This document shows positions 41,267 to 42,486 of a stretch of DNA of 42,486 bases, in pieces. A program made the position numbers and the translations under genes. Numbering within the stretch: the first letter of the stretch is position 1; each line of letters begins with the position of its first letter. Source of the DNA: Methylobacteriaceae bacterium (GTDB lineage Bacteria > Pseudomonadota > Alphaproteobacteria > Rhizobiales > Beijerinckiaceae); assembly GCA_016793505.1 (NCBI GenBank), contig JAEULW010000190.1, positions 1 through 42,486 on the forward strand, given 5' to 3'. The notes beneath the pieces were generated by a model. The model worked only from the letters and a program-made list of their open reading frames with translations, ran no database searches and had not been told where the DNA came from.

Positions 41267-42283
41267 ATGAAGCTCGTCGCATCGCTTTTCGCCGGCCTGA
41301 TCTTGCTCGGGGCGACCACAGCCTCGGCGCAGCAGGTGCTGAAGCTCACCTTCACCGATCCCGACGATCCCACGACGGTCGCCACCGCCGCCGAGATGCA
41401 TGTGCTCGCCGGCGCGCTCGAGCGCTTCACCGGCGGCCAGATCAAGGCCGAGATCTATCCCAACGGCCAGCTCGGCGATCAGAAGTCGATGATCCAGCAG
41501 GTGCGCCGCGGCACGATCGGAATGGCCAACATCGCCTCCGGCGTGCTCGCCTCGCTCTATTCGCCCAAGCTCGGCATCGTCGATCTGCCCTTCCTGTTCG
41601 AGTCGCGCTCGCATCTGCGCAAGGCGCTCGACGTCAACAACCCGATGATCAAGCAGCTGCTCGACGAGGTGGCGAAGGACAGCGGCATCCGCATCCTGTC
41701 GCTCAATCCTTACGGCTTCCGTCACATGACGACGAAGGACAAGGAGGTGCGCGAGCCCAAGGATCTCGCGGGCCTGAAGATGCGCACCATGGAGGTCGTG
41801 CCGCATCAGGAGATGATGAAAGCGATGGGCGCCTCGCCGGTGCCGATCCCCTATCTCGAACTCTACACCTCGCTGCAGACCGGCGTCGTGTCGGGGCAGG
41901 AGAATCCGCCGACCAACATCATCCAGCAGAAGTTCTATCAGGTGCAGCAGCACATGACGGAAACGAGCCATCTGATGACGGTCGGCGCGCTGATCGCCAA
42001 CGAGGAATGGTATCAGAAGCTGACGCCCGAGATGCGCGCCGCCGTCAATCACGCGGTGCGCGAGTCCGATCTCGCGCATGACGGCGTCGGCGCCGTGCAG
42101 GCGATCCTGTCGACCAAGAAGCTCAGGGAGTTCGGCATGAAAATCTACACGCCGACTCCCGACGAGATGAAGAAATTCCGGCAGGCGACGGAAGCGCCGG
42201 TGCGCGGCTGGGCCGAGCAGCAGTGGGGCAAGCCGTTCGTCGACGGCTTCTACAAGGCGCTCGCCGACGCCGCGAAGTACTGA
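41267..42283 (+). CDS. dctP: TRAP transporter substrate-binding protein (DctP)
   Basis: This 338-residue periplasmic binding protein has a signal peptide cleaved near TTASA-QQ (residue ~22) and TRAP DctP signatures: GGQIKAEIYPNGQLGDQKSMIQ (the IYPNGQLGDQ part is conserved, ~61-76), the carboxylate-binding Arg173 in LKMRTMEV, and YTSLQTGVVSGQENP (~200-214) for the hinge. It delivers an organic or sugar acid to a DctQM permease whose Q begins at 42349. GGGAGAG precedes the ATG. The substrate is unknown, but the surrounding genes suggest a sugar-acid-derived one. Confidence 0.95.
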   Translation: MKLVASLFAGLILLGATTASAQQVLKLTFTDPDDPTTVATAAEMHVLAGALERFTGGQIKAEIYPNGQLGDQKSMIQQVRRGTIGMANIASGVLASLYSPKLGIVDLPFLFESRSHLRKALDVNNPMIKQLLDEVAKDSGIRILSLNPYGFRHMTTKDKEVREPKDLAGLKMRTMEVVPHQEMMKAMGASPVPIPYLELYTSLQTGVVSGQENPPTNIIQQKFYQVQQHMTETSHLMTVGALIANEEWYQKLTPEMRAAVNHAVRESDLAHDGVGAVQAILSTKKLREFGMKIYTPTPDEMKKFRQATEAPVRGWAEQQWGKPFVDGFYKALADAAKY

Positions 42284-42302
42284 AGCTCAGCCCGGAGCAA
42301 CC

Positions 42303-42325
42303 GCAGGCGCCGAGCCGGCGCCTGC
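42303..42325 (+). repeat. Hairpin between dctP and dctQ
   Basis: GCAGGCGCC and GGCGCCTGC are a perfect 9-bp inverted repeat around a five-base loop, 19 bases after the dctP stop and 23 before dctQ. It has no T-run. As between tctC and tctB, it probably protects the binding-protein message or dampens read-through into the permease genes. Confidence 0.55.
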
Positions 42326-42348
42326 GCCCTGCCGTCACGGAAATCTCC

Positions 42349-42486
42349 ATGTCCGAATCCCTGGTGCGCGCGATCGTCGGGCTCGATCGTCTCGTCTATC
42401 GCGCCGCCTGGATCGCGACCGGCGTGTCGCTGTTGACGATGTTCGCTGTGGTGATGGCGGTGGTGTTCACGCGCTACGTGATCAAC
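42349..42486 (+). CDS. dctQ: TRAP transporter small permease, 5' end only
   Basis: The frame is open for 46 codons from the ATG at 42349 to the window edge. MSESLVRAIVGLDRLVY is a short cytoplasmic segment, and ATGVSLLTMFAVVMAVVF a first helix, ending in RYVIN as in DctQ proteins. Position right after dctP supports DctQ. It is a different protein from the DctQ at 3999-4556. Confidence 0.85.
   Translation, partial: MSESLVRAIVGLDRLVYRAAWIATGVSLLTMFAVVMAVVFTRYVIN

Noticed and set aside
1-42486. tRNA, rRNA, CRISPR, insertion sequence, prophage or plasmid features
   Set aside because: Reading through the window I saw no T-loop consensus with a cloverleaf, no regular spacer-repeat array, no transposase or integrase motifs and no flanking direct repeats.

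Overview
The window is GC-rich chromosomal DNA, roughly two-thirds G+C by eye, that reads as an alphaproteobacterium, most likely of the order Hyphomicrobiales (Rhizobiales). The clues are an alphaproteobacterial 41-residue L36, the UPF0335/DUF2312 - N-formylglutamate amidohydrolase - DUF1036 - pyruvate kinase neighbourhood, a DUF882 peptidase-like protein, and a divergent ThiE-like - Sel1 - inositol monophosphatase run. Coding density is high, genes are tightly packed, and I see no rRNA, tRNA, insertion sequence, phage, integrase or CRISPR array. The genus is not determined.

Layout. 1-6 kb: a partial unknown membrane protein, then a DctS/DctR-type two-component pair (minus strand) divergent from TRAP permease genes dctQM (plus), with no dctP beside them. 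6.1-11.8 kb: a TetR regulator with a palindromic operator, an RND efflux adaptor and pump joined by one-base overlaps, and a 2-keto-3-deoxy-6-phosphogluconate aldolase just behind. 12-20.8 kb: core genes, namely a DUF882 protein, a methyltransferase, DUF2312, an N-formylglutamate amidohydrolase family enzyme, DUF1036, pyruvate kinase, a conserved unknown, an alpha/beta hydrolase, a TPR protein and rpmJ. 20.8-28 kb: DUF1232, an L-threonate dehydrogenase-like enzyme, an aminotransferase, a glycine-tailed unknown, an IlvD/EDD-type sugar-acid dehydratase, two GNAT acetyltransferases and an SDR. 28-31.2 kb: a tripartite tricarboxylate transporter tctCBA. 31.2-36 kb: an RlpA-like protein, a D-erythronate dehydrogenase-like enzyme, a flavin reductase, an inositol monophosphatase, a Sel1 protein and a ThiE-like protein. 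36-42.5 kb: a probable IclR-controlled catabolic module, with an FAD-linked 2-hydroxyacid oxidase, dhaL, dhaK and a DapA-type aldolase on the minus strand, iclR on the plus strand, then a TRAP binding protein and the start of its dctQ.

The most interesting part is the last 6-7 kb. A 13-bp palindrome (CCCGTATTACGGG or close variants) occurs three times: before dapA-dhaK-dhaL, before iclR, and between iclR and the TRAP genes. This suggests one regulon that imports an acidic substrate, cleaves it with a class I aldolase, phosphorylates a short ketose with an atypical DhaK/DhaL pair and oxidises a 2-hydroxyacid. With the LtnD-like and DenD-like dehydrogenases, the sugar-acid dehydratase and the TctCBA importer nearby, the right half looks devoted to small sugar acids. 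The actual substrate is not visible from sequence.
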